In this document: positions 22,979-32,799 of the stretch, piece by piece
Layout: each line of letters opens with the position of its first letter
How positions within the stretch are numbered: position 1 is the stretch's first letter
NCBI RefSeq assembly: GCF_022654015.1
Contig: NZ_CP073063.1
Location: forward strand, 2,542,001-2,606,000
Length of the DNA: 64,000 nt
Source: Brevundimonas diminuta
GTDB taxonomy: Bacteria; Pseudomonadota; Alphaproteobacteria; Caulobacterales; Caulobacteraceae
Direction of reading: 5' to 3'
Position numbers and translations under genes: made by a program
Notes under the pieces: model-generated
Told to the model about the DNA's origin: nothing
Database searches by the model: none
Seen by the model: only the letters and a program-made list of their open reading frames with translations

Positions 22979-24259
22979 TTAAGCCGCGTGGGTGAACTGG
23001 GCGGTCTCGGTCGAATCCTTCAGCGCCGTCGTCGAGGACGTGCCGTTGGAGATGACCGTGGCGACCTGGTCGAAATAGCCGGTGCCGACTTCGCGTTGGT
23101 GACGCGTGGCGGTGTAGCCGATGGCCTCGTTGGCGAACTCGCGCTGTTGCAGCTCGGAATAGGCCGCCATGCCGCGATCGCGATAACCGTCCGCCAGCTC
23201 GAACATCGCGTTGTTCAGGCTGTGGAAGCCGGCCAGGGTCACGAACTGGAACTTGTAGCCCATGGCCCCCAGCTCGCGCTGGAACTTGGCGATGGTGGCG
23301 TCATCCAGCTTGGCCTTCCAGTTGAAGGACGGCGAGCAGTTATAGGCCATCAGCTTGCCCGGATGGGCCTTCTGGACGGCTTCCGCGAACTTCTTGGCAT
23401 CGTCCAGATCCGGGTGTGACGTCTCCCACCATAGCAAGTCGGCGATATTGGCGTAGGACAGACCGCGCGCGATACAGTGGTCCAGACCCGTGCCTTCCTT
23501 GAGGCGGAAGAAACCCTCGGGCGTGCGGTTGTCGCGATCGATGAAGGGCTGGTCCCGCTCGTCGATGTCGGAGGTGATCAGTTGCGCGCTTTCGGCGTCG
23601 GTGCGGGCGACCGTAATGGTCGGCGTGCCCATCACGTCGGCGGCCAGGCGCGCGGCGACCAGATTGCGCTCATGCGCCTGGGTCGGGATCAGAACCTTGC
23701 CGCCCAAGTGGCCGCACTTCTTCTCGGACGCCAGCTGATCCTCGAAGTGAACGCCGGCTGCGCCCGCCTCGATGAAGGCCTTCATGATTTCGAAGCTGTT
23801 CAGCGGCCCGCCGAAACCGGCTTCCGCGTCGGCGACGATGGGAACGAACCAGTCGCGCTTGGCGCCGCCCTCGGCATGTTCGATCTGATCGGCGCGTTGC
23901 AGGGTGCGGTTGATGCGGCGGCACAGTTCCGGCGCGGCGTTGGCCGGATACAGCGACTGGTCGGGATACATGGCGCCGGCCGTATTGGCGTCGGCCGCGA
24001 CCTGCCAGCCCGACAGATAGATGGCCTTCAGGCCCGCGCGGACCATCTGCATGGCCTGGTTGCCGGTGACGGCGCCCAGGGCGTTGATGAAGGGCTCGTC
24101 GTGCAGCAACTGCCACAGGCGGTTGGCCCCGCGCTCGGCCAGCGTATGGGTGATCGGCACCGAGCCGCGCAGGCGCAGGACGTCTTCAGGCGTGTAAGGG
24201 CGCTCGATGCCGTCGAAACGGCCGGCGGGCGAAGGCACCAGATCGGCGAAGGTGGTCAT
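22979..24259 (-). CDS. aceA: isocitrate lyase
   Basis: A 426-residue isocitrate lyase, first enzyme of the glyoxylate shunt (isocitrate to succinate plus glyoxylate), needed for growth on acetate or fatty acids. The catalytic loop is KKCGHLGGK (residues 180-188, Cys182). Other motifs are [29 protein letters not shown] and [10 protein letters not shown]. Length is normal for the short bacterial form. It is divergently arranged with an ScfR-type regulator (24416); the 156-bp gap holds paired GTCAC/GTGAC palindromes. A 69-residue gene follows in the same direction. Confidence 0.97.
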   Translation of the reverse strand: MTTFADLVPSPAGRFDGIERPYTPEDVLRLRGSVPITHTLAERGANRLWQLLHDEPFINALGAVTGNQAMQMVRAGLKAIYLSGWQVAADANTAGAMYPDQSLYPANAAPELCRRINRTLQRADQIEHAEGGAKRDWFVPIVADAEAGFGGPLNSFEIMKAFIEAGAAGVHFEDQLASEKKCGHLGGKVLIPTQAHERNLVAARLAADVMGTPTITVARTDAESAQLITSDIDERDQPFIDRDNRTPEGFFRLKEGTGLDHCIARGLSYANIADLLWWETSHPDLDDAKKFAEAVQKAHPGKLMAYNCSPSFNWKAKLDDATIAKFQRELGAMGYKFQFVTLAGFHSLNNAMFELADGYRDRGMAAYSELQQREFANEAIGYTATRHQREVGTGYFDQVATVISNGTSSTTALKDSTETAQFTHAA

Positions 24260-24366
24260 GGTCGAACTCGGTCTCTGAAGGGCGCGGCCGCAGCCGCCGT
24301 CTCGGAGACAAGAACACGCGCCGGTCAAAACTGATACAGACAGCAACCCGACCGCTAAGTCATTTT

Positions 24367-24404
24367 GTCACACTATGACTTTGCTTAGTTGGTCACGTTG
24401 TGAC
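24367..24404. promoter_or_regulatory. paired palindromes in the aceA-regulator intergenic region
   Basis: GTCACACTATGAC (24367-24379) and GTCACGTTGTGAC (24392-24404) are two versions of a GTCAC-N3-GTGAC palindrome with centres 25 bp apart. They lie just upstream of the regulator start and about 110-135 bp from aceA. They are a candidate operator for the divergently encoded regulator. The pattern differs from the TTTGCAAA type at 52336-52421. Confidence 0.5.
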
Positions 24405-24415
24405 ATCATGCAGGG

Positions 24416-25846
24416 ATGAACACCGCCGCTGATCGCAAGCTGTTTCTGGGCGCCCGGCTCAAGCGGCTGCGGCGCAATCTGGGCCTGACCCAGACCGCCA
24501 TGGCCGCTGATCTGGACGTTTCGCCCAGCTATCTCAATCACATAGAGCGCAATCAGCGCCCGGTTTCAGCCCAGTTGCTGCTGCGACTAGCCGACACCTA
24601 TGACGTCGATCTGCGCGCGCTGAATCAGGGTGGTGCGGCGGACGAGGCGCGTCTCACGGAAATCCTGACCGACCAGCTGTTCAAGGGTCTGTCCCCGCCT
24701 AGGCATGAACTGGTGCAACTGTTGGAAGAGGCGCCCGGCGTGGCCGACGCCCTGCTGCGCCTCTATCAGGCCTTCGACGACGGCCGCACGCGCGCACGCG
24801 CCGCCGCCGAAACGGGTGAGAGCCCCGTCGAGACCAGCCCCGCCGAATGGGTGCGCGAATATATCCAGTCGCGCGGCAACCATTTTCCGGAACTAGACCA
24901 GATGGGCGAAGCCCTGTCCGACGCCCTGTCCGCCGAGGCGCCCGCCCACGCCGACGGCTTCGAACCCGCCGCCCGTCATCGGCTGGCGGCCAGGCACGAC
25001 CTTGGCGTCCGCACCCTGCCGGCCGAGGTCATGGTGGAATGGACCCGCCGCTATGACCTACATCGCCGCCGTCTGCTGCTCTCGGAAACCCTGGGGCCGT
25101 CCTCGCGCGCCTTCGCCATCGCCTACCAGCTGGCCCTGGCCGAGCAAGGGCCGGCGGTCATCGCGCTGGCAGAGGCCGCCGGCGCCCCGGACGGGCCGAC
25201 ACGCTCACTCCTGAAGGTCGCCCTGACCAACACCCTCGCCGCCGCGACCCTGATGCCCTACGCCGCCTTCCAGCGCGCGGCGGAAGCTGCCGGCTACGAC
25301 CTGGCCCGGCTGCAGGCGCGGTTCGGCGTAAGCTATGAACAGGCCGCGCACCGCCTGACCACCCTGTCACGCCCCACGGCGCGCGGCGTGCCCTTTTTCC
25401 TGATGCGGGTCGATCAGGCGGGCAACATCTCCAAGCGCTATGCGGCGGGCGCGTTTCCCTTCTCGCGTTTCGGCGGCGCCTGCCCGCGCTGGCGGCTTCA
25501 CTCCGCCTTCCGCACGCCCGGCCGCATCGTCACCCAGATCATCGAGACTCCAGACGGCGGCCGCTGGTTCACCTTCGCCCGCACGGTCGAGCGACAAGGC
25601 CACGACGGCTATGGGGAGCGCCACGACCTCGCCGTCGGCCTGGGCTGCGAATTGCGTCATGCGCATCGTCTGGTCTACGCGCACGGCATCGACCTCCAGA
25701 ACCCCGAAGTCACGCCCATCGGACCGGCCTGCCGTCTGTGCCACCGCCACCCGTGCGCCGAACGGGCCGCCGCCCCCATCGACCGCCCGTTGGCGGTCGA
25801 TGACTGGTCCAAGTCCGTCAGCCCCTATCCGTTTGGTGCGGCCTGA
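24416..25846 (+). CDS. short-chain acyl-CoA regulator family (ScfR/RamB-like) transcriptional regulator
   Basis: A 476-residue regulator. An N-terminal XRE-type helix-turn-helix (about residues 11-66: LGARLKRLRRNLGLTQTAMA, SPSYLNHIERNQRPVSAQLL) is followed by an IrrE/DUF2083-like central region. The C-terminal part contains FGGACPRW, LGCELRHA and CRLCHRHPC. This is the layout of the ScfR family (RamB, MccR, PccR), which sense short-chain acyl-CoA status. Divergent position beside aceA strongly suggests control of the glyoxylate shunt, as RamB does in Corynebacterium. It is paralogous to the regulator at 52421. The mode (activator or repressor) cannot be told. Confidence 0.9.
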   Translation: MNTAADRKLFLGARLKRLRRNLGLTQTAMAADLDVSPSYLNHIERNQRPVSAQLLLRLADTYDVDLRALNQGGAADEARLTEILTDQLFKGLSPPRHELVQLLEEAPGVADALLRLYQAFDDGRTRARAAAETGESPVETSPAEWVREYIQSRGNHFPELDQMGEALSDALSAEAPAHADGFEPAARHRLAARHDLGVRTLPAEVMVEWTRRYDLHRRRLLLSETLGPSSRAFAIAYQLALAEQGPAVIALAEAAGAPDGPTRSLLKVALTNTLAAATLMPYAAFQRAAEAAGYDLARLQARFGVSYEQAAHRLTTLSRPTARGVPFFLMRVDQAGNISKRYAAGAFPFSRFGGACPRWRLHSAFRTPGRIVTQIIETPDGGRWFTFARTVERQGHDGYGERHDLAVGLGCELRHAHRLVYAHGIDLQNPEVTPIGPACRLCHRHPCAERAAAPIDRPLAVDDWSKSVSPYPFGAA

Positions 25847-25849
25847 GAC

Positions 25850-27490
25850 CTAGCGCCTTTGATCGGCCGTGCGGTCGCGGATGGCGTTGAACTCGGCGGT
25901 CGGCTTCCACGCGGGCCAGCTTTCGCTGTCGGCCACCGTCAGCCCCAGCCGATACAGCAGGTCCAGGTTCTGCAAGGCGGCCGTGAAGTCATAGTCGGCC
26001 CGCCATTCGTCGGTCAGCTTGTGATAATATTTGGCCATCGCCCCCTCGTAATAGGGCTTGCCTGCCTCGATCCCGCCCTCGACGAAATCACGGCCCGTCC
26101 AAGGCATCAGCGCCGGCACCCCTCCGGCCGCGAAGTTGAAATGGTCGGAGCGGTAGTAGAAGCCTTCCTCCGGATAGCCGTCGCCCGTCACCACCCGCCC
26201 CTGCACGGCCGCGAACCGGCCCAAGATGTCCTCCAGCTCGGACTTGCCGACGCCGAACACCGCCACGTCGCGCGTCGCCGGCGTGAAGGGCAGCATGTCG
26301 ATGTTGATGTCGGCCGCCGTCCTGGCAAGCGGATAGACCGGATCGGCGGCATAGGCCTCCGACCCCAATAGCCCCTGCTCTTCGGCCGTGACGTGCAGGA
26401 AGATTACGGTGCGCTTCGGCGCCGGCCCGGCCTTGAACGCCCGCGCCATCTCGATCAGACCGGCCGTCCCCGACGCATTATCCCAGGCGCCGTTGAAAAT
26501 GTCGTCGCCCTCGGCGTTGGGCGTCCGGGCCTTGCCGACGTGATCCCAGTGGGCGGAGTAGAAGACATATTCGTCAGGCCGCTCCGTGCCGGGAATCTTG
26601 GCCAGCAGGTTGTTGGAATGGATGACTTCGGTCGTCTCGGCGATATCGACGCTGAGCCGCGCGCCCAAATCCAGAACGCCGCCCAAGGCGGTCGTCTTCG
26701 CCCGCTCGACGGCGGCTTCCAGGGCCGCGCCGCCGATCCTCGTCGCCGTGGCCATGTTGATGGATCCGCTGAACCGCGGGTCATGCGCGCCGTTGACCGT
26801 CATCTGCGGCCGGGTCGCCCCGCCCACGGCGCGACGCCAGCGGTTGTCCTGGTCCTGTAGCGTGATGACGCCCACGGCGCCCCGCTTCAACGCCTCCTGG
26901 GTCTTGTGTGTGGTCGAGCCGTAGAAGTTGGGATCCTCGCCCATGACCGCCGGTTGGCCGCGCAGAATGACCACGACCTTGCCGGTCAGGTCCGCACTGC
27001 CATAGTCGTCCCAGGTCGGGCCCGAAATGCCGTAACCGGCGAAGACGAGCGGCGCCTCGGCCGTCACGATCGGTTCCGCCGACCCGGCGCGCAGGGTGAT
27101 GTCCGTCCCCGAAACCAGCGGGTGCGCCATGCCGTCCGCCCCGGTCCAGGACGCCGTCGGCGCCCGTTCTGGCGTGAACCGCACCAGATCAACGGGCTGC
27201 AGCCATGACCCGTTGCGCCCGCCCGGCTCCAGCCCCATCGCCTCATACTGCGCCTGCAGATAGGCCAGGGTCAGCCGTTCGCCGATCAGGCCGGGGAACC
27301 GGCCCTCCATCTCGTCCGACGCCAGATATTTGATGTGGTCCGACAGGCGCTGGGCGCTGAACTGAGGCGTCGCAGCCGAGGCGACGGCGAAGGCGTCCAG
27401 CTTGGGCGCCGGCGATGCGACCGGCGTGGTCGCGCAAGCGGCGAGCGCGAGCGCCGCGAGGGCGACGAGGGGTGAACGGCGATGGATCAT
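25850..27490 (-). CDS. M28 family metallopeptidase, lipoprotein or periplasmic
   Basis: A 546-residue exported peptidase. The signal peptide has a lipobox-like LAACA (Cys at about residue 19). A PA-domain insert follows (about 150-260) and then a di-zinc M28 aminopeptidase domain: SAHWDHVGK, FNGAWDNASGTAGLIEMA, TAEEQGLLGSEAYA, INIDMLPF, YRSDHFNF. It probably releases N-terminal residues from peptides outside the cytoplasm. It is a tandem paralogue of the next gene upstream (27564-29231), which shares the whole domain plan, with 73 bp between them. It ends 3 bp from the convergent regulator gene. Confidence 0.92.
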   Translation of the reverse strand: MIHRRSPLVALAALALAACATTPVASPAPKLDAFAVASAATPQFSAQRLSDHIKYLASDEMEGRFPGLIGERLTLAYLQAQYEAMGLEPGGRNGSWLQPVDLVRFTPERAPTASWTGADGMAHPLVSGTDITLRAGSAEPIVTAEAPLVFAGYGISGPTWDDYGSADLTGKVVVILRGQPAVMGEDPNFYGSTTHKTQEALKRGAVGVITLQDQDNRWRRAVGGATRPQMTVNGAHDPRFSGSINMATATRIGGAALEAAVERAKTTALGGVLDLGARLSVDIAETTEVIHSNNLLAKIPGTERPDEYVFYSAHWDHVGKARTPNAEGDDIFNGAWDNASGTAGLIEMARAFKAGPAPKRTVIFLHVTAEEQGLLGSEAYAADPVYPLARTAADINIDMLPFTPATRDVAVFGVGKSELEDILGRFAAVQGRVVTGDGYPEEGFYYRSDHFNFAAGGVPALMPWTGRDFVEGGIEAGKPYYEGAMAKYYHKLTDEWRADYDFTAALQNLDLLYRLGLTVADSESWPAWKPTAEFNAIRDRTADQRR

Positions 27491-27563
27491 TGAACTGACT
27501 CGACAGGCGGGATGGCAAAGGGGGCGGAGATTCCTCCCCGCCCCATCTCAATTTGTGAAAAGG

Positions 27564-29231
27564 CTAGCGGCGTTCGGACGCCGTCGTCGCGCGCACCGGC
27601 GCGAACTCCGAACCCGACTTCCACTGCGGCCAGTCGCGACCGTTCGCCAGGGCGCGACCGACGTCATAGAAGACCGTCAGATCCTCGATCATGCCGCTGT
27701 AGTCCCAGTCGGGCGACCACTCATCCGCGGCCTGGTGATAGCGTTTGGCGCCGTATTCCGATCGCGCCGCCTCGCGCGCGGCGATCGGTTCGTCGCGGAA
27801 TTCGCCACGGCTGCCGGCATAGGCCATCGGCACGCCGCGCTTGGCCAGCGGGAAGTGGTCCGAGCGGTAATAGGTGCCGGCCGCATTCTCGTAATCCGGC
27901 ACCAATGACCGCCCCTGGGGCTGGACCGCCGCCGCCAGACGCTCGTCGAAGTCCGACTGGCCATATCCGGTGACGCCCAGCCCCGTGACGCGGCCATAGA
28001 CGTTCATCGAGTCCATGTTGAACCCGCCCACCGTCTTGGCCAGCGGATAGACCGGGTTCACCGCATAGTATTCCGAACCCAGCAGGCCGCTTTCCTCGCC
28101 GGTGAAGCTGATCATCACGACGGAGCGTTCAGTGCGCGGCGCCCGACCGAATATGCGCGCCAGCTCCAGCAGACCCGCCGTGCCCGAGGCGTTGTCCACC
28201 GCCCCGTTGAAGATGCGGTCGCCGGTCGCGTCCGGCTCGCCCATGCCGATGTGATCCCAGTGGGCGGTATAGAGGATCGTCTCGTCCGGATGGGTCGTGC
28301 CCGGCAGGCGGGCGATGACGTTGTGGCTGGTGACCTGATTGGTGGCCACGTCGAAATCGGTCGAGAAGGACGCGCCGGTCAGGGCGACGGGCTGGAAGTC
28401 GCGGCTGCGCGCCTGGACCTTTAGCGCCTCGAAATCCAGACCCGCGCGGCGGAACAGGTCGATCGCCACGTCACGCTGAATCCAGCCCTCCATCGGCACG
28501 CGCTCGGCCGCCGCATTCTGGCGCAGGATGTCGAACTGCGATACGCCCCAGGAGTTGGCGACCGTCTGCCAGCCGTAAGACGCCGGCGCCGTCTCGTGCA
28601 CGATCAGCACGCCCGCCGCGCCCTGTTTGGCCGCCTCGTCGTATTTGTAGGTCCAGCGGCCGTAATAGGTCATGGCCTTGCCGCCAAAGGTGTTCAGCGC
28701 CGGCTCTTCAAAGTCGGCGTCATTGACCAGCACGACCAGGATCTTGCCGCGCAGGTCCTGGCCCTTGAAGTCGTTCCACTGACGCTCGGGCGCGTTGATG
28801 CCGTAGCCGACGAAGACCAGCGGCGCGTCCTTCAGGCTGACGTGTTCGGCCGGGCGGCGGGTCGAGATGGCGACCTCTCGCCCTTGCGTCATCGGCAGGG
28901 TCCAGTCGCCCAGCTTCAGCGAGGCCCGCACATTGGACTGCGTGAAGCGATTCAGGATCACGTCCTGCGTCCACTGGCCGTTCGGCCCGCCCGGCTCGAA
29001 CCCGGCGGCGGCGTAGCCTTCGCTCAGATAGCGGATGACCTTTTCCTCGGCTGGGGTGGCGATGCCCCTGCCCTCGAAGCTGTCGTCCGACAGCGTCTTG
29101 ATGTCCTGCGAGATCCGAGCCGCATCAAAGTCTGGGACCGTATCAACCGTAGCGGGATCAGACGCCGTGGCGCAGGCAGACAAGGCGACGCTCGCCAAAA
29201 GAACGGCGGCGAAAGAAGAGACAAGACGCAT
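27564..29231 (-). CDS. M28 family metallopeptidase, lipoprotein paralogue
   Basis: A 555-residue exported M28 peptidase with lipobox LSACA (Cys about residue 20). A PA domain carries GYGINAPERQWNDFKGQDL. The zinc residues lie in TAHWDHIGMG, FNGAVDNASGTAGLLELA, TGEESGLLGSEYYA, FNMDSMN and YRSDHFPLAK. It shares architecture with its downstream neighbour but is diverged, so the pair is an older tandem duplication rather than a recent copy. Both likely scavenge peptides. An ATG start with a typical lipoprotein leader supports the chosen start. Confidence 0.92.
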   Translation of the reverse strand: MRLVSSFAAVLLASVALSACATASDPATVDTVPDFDAARISQDIKTLSDDSFEGRGIATPAEEKVIRYLSEGYAAAGFEPGGPNGQWTQDVILNRFTQSNVRASLKLGDWTLPMTQGREVAISTRRPAEHVSLKDAPLVFVGYGINAPERQWNDFKGQDLRGKILVVLVNDADFEEPALNTFGGKAMTYYGRWTYKYDEAAKQGAAGVLIVHETAPASYGWQTVANSWGVSQFDILRQNAAAERVPMEGWIQRDVAIDLFRRAGLDFEALKVQARSRDFQPVALTGASFSTDFDVATNQVTSHNVIARLPGTTHPDETILYTAHWDHIGMGEPDATGDRIFNGAVDNASGTAGLLELARIFGRAPRTERSVVMISFTGEESGLLGSEYYAVNPVYPLAKTVGGFNMDSMNVYGRVTGLGVTGYGQSDFDERLAAAVQPQGRSLVPDYENAAGTYYRSDHFPLAKRGVPMAYAGSRGEFRDEPIAAREAARSEYGAKRYHQAADEWSPDWDYSGMIEDLTVFYDVGRALANGRDWPQWKSGSEFAPVRATTASERR

Positions 29232-29311
29232 GAACTGAAGGCCCCACAGCCAGAAACGATGCGCGACCCTAGGGGGCGATCATCCAGCTGTCGATACAAA
29301 CGCGCCTTCCG

Positions 29312-29656
29312 TCAGCGTGGAACGGGGCTCTCGCGAGCGTCGCAGGTTTTTGTCACGGCCTCGCGAATATCAGCATAACGACCGCGGACGGCCAGATCGC
29401 GCGCAGCTTCGCAATCGCCGCTGGCGATCAGACGATCGAGTTTATCAGCCAGCTCGAAGCGCTGGTTGATAACCACCTGCCGCCAACGCTGGATTTGATC
29501 ACGCCGCTCGTTTTCGACGATCAGGCGACGGTCATTGTCTTCGAAACGCGCGAGGCCGCCGACTGCGTAGATGACCTGCGAATTCGAGGGCGCCGGTGTG
29601 GCGGTTTGCTGCGCGGGGGAGACCGTCATCGCCAAGACGAGAACCATCATCAACAT
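29312..29656 (-). CDS. small exported protein of unknown function
   Basis: A 114-residue protein with an N-terminal signal-like segment (MLMMVLVLAMTVSPAQQTA) behind a very good GGGAGGTGACA ribosome site. A helical region rich in Arg/Asp/Glu follows (RRLIVENERRDQIQRWRQVV), plus two cysteines near the C-terminus (GDCEAARDLAVRG, KTCDA) that could form a disulfide. An in-frame extension to 29704 has no ribosome site. No family was recognised. It sits alone between the M28 genes and the pet operon terminator. Confidence 0.7.
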   Translation of the reverse strand: MLMMVLVLAMTVSPAQQTATPAPSNSQVIYAVGGLARFEDNDRRLIVENERRDQIQRWRQVVINQRFELADKLDRLIASGDCEAARDLAVRGRYADIREAVTKTCDARESPVPR

Positions 29657-29780
29657 TGTCACCTCCCGAACTGCGTCAGCGATTAAGGCACAGGTCGCGA
29701 ACACGCGCTACCTCAAGGCGACAGAAATCAACTTCAGTTAGTTCACCTTACTGGTTCCGAGCCCGTGCCATGATGATCCG

Positions 29781-29820
29781 CAAACGAAAAAGCCCGCCGA
29801 GGCGAACCTCGGCGGGCTTA
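29781..29820 (-). terminator. rho-independent terminator of the petABC operon
   Basis: On the minus strand a perfect stem AAGCCCGCCGAGG / CCTCGGCGGGCTT around TTCG is followed by TTTCG. It lies 26 bp after the petC stop. Confidence 0.9.
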
Positions 29821-29845
29821 CGGTTTCGATCCGGCGGCGATGCCC

Positions 29846-30721
29846 TTAGTGGGCGACGCCCTTCCAGATGCGGCGGTAGGCGACATAGGTGATGCCGGCG
29901 AACAGCAGCAGATAGATCATCACGCCCAGACCGGCCTGCTTGCGCTCGACCATCTTCGGCTCGGACGTCCAGGCGATGAAGGCCGCCACGTCCTTGGCGT
30001 ATTGATCGACCGTCTGCGGCGAGCCGTCGTCATAGGTCACTTGACCGTTCTGAAGCGGCGGCGGCATGGCGATGAAGCCGCCGGGCGGAACGTGCTTGTG
30101 ATCGCCGGTCCAGAACGGCGTCAGGTCGCCGGCCATATAGGGGTTGTAGTGCTGACCCTCGCGGATCTGCAGGCCGGCCGGCGCGGCCTTGTAGCCCGAC
30201 AGCAGCGAATAGATGTAGTTCGCGCCGTCGTGACGGGCCTTGGCCATGACCGACAAGTCAGGCGGCGCTGCGCCGCCATTGCCCGCCGCCGCCGCCGTGG
30301 CGTTCGGATAGGGGGCGCGGAACTTGTCGGCGGGCGTGGCGTCGCGCTGGATCGCCTCGCCGGTCTCGCTGTCGATGTCGCCGACCTGATTTTCCTTGGC
30401 CAGAGCCTTCACGACAGGGTTGTCGTTCGGGTTCGGATACTTCGGATTCCAGAACGGCCCATGACGGTCGCCCAAGTTCCGATAGTGCATAAGGTTCATG
30501 CTGTGACAGGCGGCGCAGACCTCGTGATAGACCTTGTAGCCGCGTTGAAGCTGGCCCTGGTCATAGGTGCCGAACGGCCCCTCGAAGCTGAACCCGCCAG
30601 ACCGCGGATGGGCGGCGGCGCCTGCCGCCATAGCGGGAGCGGCCGCGCTCAACAGGCCCAGCGCGATGGCTGCCGAGGCGATGATCGTCTTGAACGACAC
30701 GGTCTTCATTCCAATCGTCAT
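29846..30721 (-). CDS. petC: cytochrome c1 of the bc1 complex
   Basis: A 291-residue cytochrome c1. It has a cleavable signal peptide (SAAIALGLLSAAAPAMA) and a heme-c site CAACH followed by SMNLMHYRNLGD. The axial-ligand region is around PYMAGDLTPFW, and the C-terminal membrane anchor is LGVMIYLLLFAGITYVAYRR. It passes electrons from the Rieske centre to a soluble or membrane cytochrome c in the periplasm. It is the third gene of petABC, starting 5 bp after petB. MTIG (30721) or a Met four codons later may be the true start. Confidence 0.96.
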   Translation of the reverse strand: MTIGMKTVSFKTIIASAAIALGLLSAAAPAMAAGAAAHPRSGGFSFEGPFGTYDQGQLQRGYKVYHEVCAACHSMNLMHYRNLGDRHGPFWNPKYPNPNDNPVVKALAKENQVGDIDSETGEAIQRDATPADKFRAPYPNATAAAAGNGGAAPPDLSVMAKARHDGANYIYSLLSGYKAAPAGLQIREGQHYNPYMAGDLTPFWTGDHKHVPPGGFIAMPPPLQNGQVTYDDGSPQTVDQYAKDVAAFIAWTSEPKMVERKQAGLGVMIYLLLFAGITYVAYRRIWKGVAH

Positions 30722-30726
30722 GATTT

Positions 30727-32031
30727 TCAGACCTTGTGCTCGACGGCGCCGGCGCCGGTCAGGACCGGCTCGGAGATCGTCGCCGGGATCGGCAGCGGCT
30801 GCTCTTTCAACCCGACCAACGGCATGATGATCAGGAAGAAGACGAAGTAGTACAGGGTGAAGACGCGCGTCAGCCACAGATAGGAGTTCAGGTCGCCGTC
30901 GATCAGGGTGAAGGTCCTGAACGACCCAATCACCGGCGCGTCAGGCAGCTGACCACCGCACCAGCCCAGGCCCACGCCCACCACCAGGAAGATGATGAAG
31001 AAGGTCCGCATCGTCGGGCGATAGCGCATCGAGCGCACCTTGGACGTATCCAGCCAGGGCAGGACGAACAGCACGCCGATGGCGCTGAACATCGCCACCA
31101 CGCCACCGAACTTGTCCGGGATGGCGCGCAGGATCGCGTAGAAGGGCAGCATGTACCACTCGGGCACGATGTGCGCCGGCGTCTGCAGCGGGTTGGCCGG
31201 GATGTAGTTGTCGGCGTGGCCCAGGGCGTTCGGCTGATAGAAGACGAAGATGGCGAACAGGATCAGGAACAGGATGATCGCAAAGCCGTCCTTGACCGTG
31301 AAATACGGGTGGAAGGGCAGCGTGTCCTTCTTCTCCCGATCCTTCGGGATCAGGATGCCGACCGGATTGTTCTGACCGGCCGAGTGCAGCGCCCAAAGGT
31401 GCAGCACGACGCAGCCCAGGATGGCGAACGGCAGCAGATAGTGCAGCGAGAAGAAGCGGTTCAGCGTCGCATTGTCGATCGCCGGGCCGCCGCGCAGCCA
31501 AATTAGGATCGGCTCGCCCAGCACCGGGATGGCGCCGATCAGGTTGGTGATGACCTCCGCGCCCCAGAACGACATCTGGCCCCAAGGCAGGACGTAGCCC
31601 AGGAAGGCGGTGGCGATCATCAGGAAGAAGATCACGCAGCCGATGATCCAGATCATCTCGCGCGGCGCCTTGTACGAGCCGTAGTAGAGGCCGCGCAGCA
31701 TGTGCAGATAGACGGCGATGAAGAACATCGACGCGCCGTTGGCGTGGACGTAGCGGATCAGCCAGCCGCCGTTCACGTCGCGCATGATGCGCTCGACCGA
31801 GGCGAAGGCCAGGTCGACGTTCGGCGTATAGTGCATGGCCAGAACGATGCCGGTGACGATCTGCGTCATCAGGCACAGGGCCAGGATGCCGCCGAAGGTC
31901 CACCAGTAGTTCAGGTTCCGCGGCGTCGGCAGGGACATGTAGTCCGCGCCGAAACGGATGATCGGCAGCCGGGTGTCCAGCCACTTCTCGACGCCCGTCT
32001 TCGGGACGTAGGTGCTCTCGTGATCGCTCAT
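30727..32031 (-). CDS. petB: cytochrome b of the bc1 complex
   Basis: A 434-residue membrane cytochrome b. It has paired heme-ligand histidines on helices B and D ([60 protein letters not shown]), the Qo-site [10 protein letters not shown] motif and [17 protein letters not shown]. It oxidises quinol and pumps protons via the Q cycle. Length fits the separate (non-fused) alphaproteobacterial form. It lies 16 bp after petA and 5 bp before petC in one operon. Confidence 0.97.
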   Translation of the reverse strand: MSDHESTYVPKTGVEKWLDTRLPIIRFGADYMSLPTPRNLNYWWTFGGILALCLMTQIVTGIVLAMHYTPNVDLAFASVERIMRDVNGGWLIRYVHANGASMFFIAVYLHMLRGLYYGSYKAPREMIWIIGCVIFFLMIATAFLGYVLPWGQMSFWGAEVITNLIGAIPVLGEPILIWLRGGPAIDNATLNRFFSLHYLLPFAILGCVVLHLWALHSAGQNNPVGILIPKDREKKDTLPFHPYFTVKDGFAIILFLILFAIFVFYQPNALGHADNYIPANPLQTPAHIVPEWYMLPFYAILRAIPDKFGGVVAMFSAIGVLFVLPWLDTSKVRSMRYRPTMRTFFIIFLVVGVGLGWCGGQLPDAPVIGSFRTFTLIDGDLNSYLWLTRVFTLYYFVFFLIIMPLVGLKEQPLPIPATISEPVLTGAGAVEHKV

Positions 32032-32047
32032 GATTCCCCCTTGGTCC

Positions 32048-32605
32048 TCAGCCGATCTTGACGCGGGTGTCGGACAGATAATCGTATTCCGGCACCACCA
32101 GGTTCAGAGGCGCCGGCCCCTTACGAATGCGGCCTGAGGCGTCGTAGTGCGAGCCGTGGCAGGGGCAGAACCAGCCGCCGTAATCACCCGCGCCGAAGGT
32201 TGGCACGCAGCCCAGGTGCGTGCACGAACCGATGACGACCAGATATTTCTCGTGACCGGGCTTGGTGCGCTCGGCGTCGGTCTGGGGCTGTTTCAGGTCA
32301 GGCGCGTTGTCGTCCGCAATGACCTTCTGCAGCTCGGCCGGGGTGCGGTAACGCACGAACACCGGCTTGCCCTGCCATTTGATGACGACCTGCTGGCCTT
32401 CCTGAACCTTGGTCAGGTCGAACTCGATCGACGCCAGCGCCAGCGTATCGGCCGCCGGATTCATCTGGTTGATCAGCGGCCAGGCGATCATGGCGCCCGC
32501 GCCGACCGCTGCGGCGCCCGCTGCGATGTAGATAAAGTCCCGACGATTGGGATCACCGCCCTCAGGGCTGTGACCGTCTTCCGTATGCACGACCGATTCG
32601 GCCAC
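32048..32605 (-). CDS. petA: ubiquinol-cytochrome c reductase Rieske iron-sulfur subunit
   Basis: A 185-residue Rieske protein. A twin-arginine-type leader [20 protein letters not shown] (about residues 20-39) doubles as membrane anchor. The 2Fe-2S cluster motifs are CTHLGC and CPCHGSHYD. It carries electrons from quinol to cytochrome c1. The start is GTG at 32605, directly behind AGAGGTGG; longer upstream reading lacks a ribosome site. First gene of petABC, divergent from trmL. Confidence 0.95.
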   Translation of the reverse strand: MAESVVHTEDGHSPEGGDPNRRDFIYIAAGAAAVGAGAMIAWPLINQMNPAADTLALASIEFDLTKVQEGQQVVIKWQGKPVFVRYRTPAELQKVIADDNAPDLKQPQTDAERTKPGHEKYLVVIGSCTHLGCVPTFGAGDYGGWFCPCHGSHYDASGRIRKGPAPLNLVVPEYDYLSDTRVKIG

Positions 32606-32799
32606 GTTTCCACCTCTCGAACGCCGCAGAAGACCCTCAAGGGCGTCCCCAGCCACGGCACGAACCAACAAAAGACGCCGGGAATCCCCGACGGCCCGTG
32701 ACTTGCGCCCGTTTGGACGCAAGCTGCTGACGTTTCTTGCGAAACGCTCGCAAACAGACCGCGACAAACCCCCTCGCCGCGCGTATGTCAGGCCTTAGA

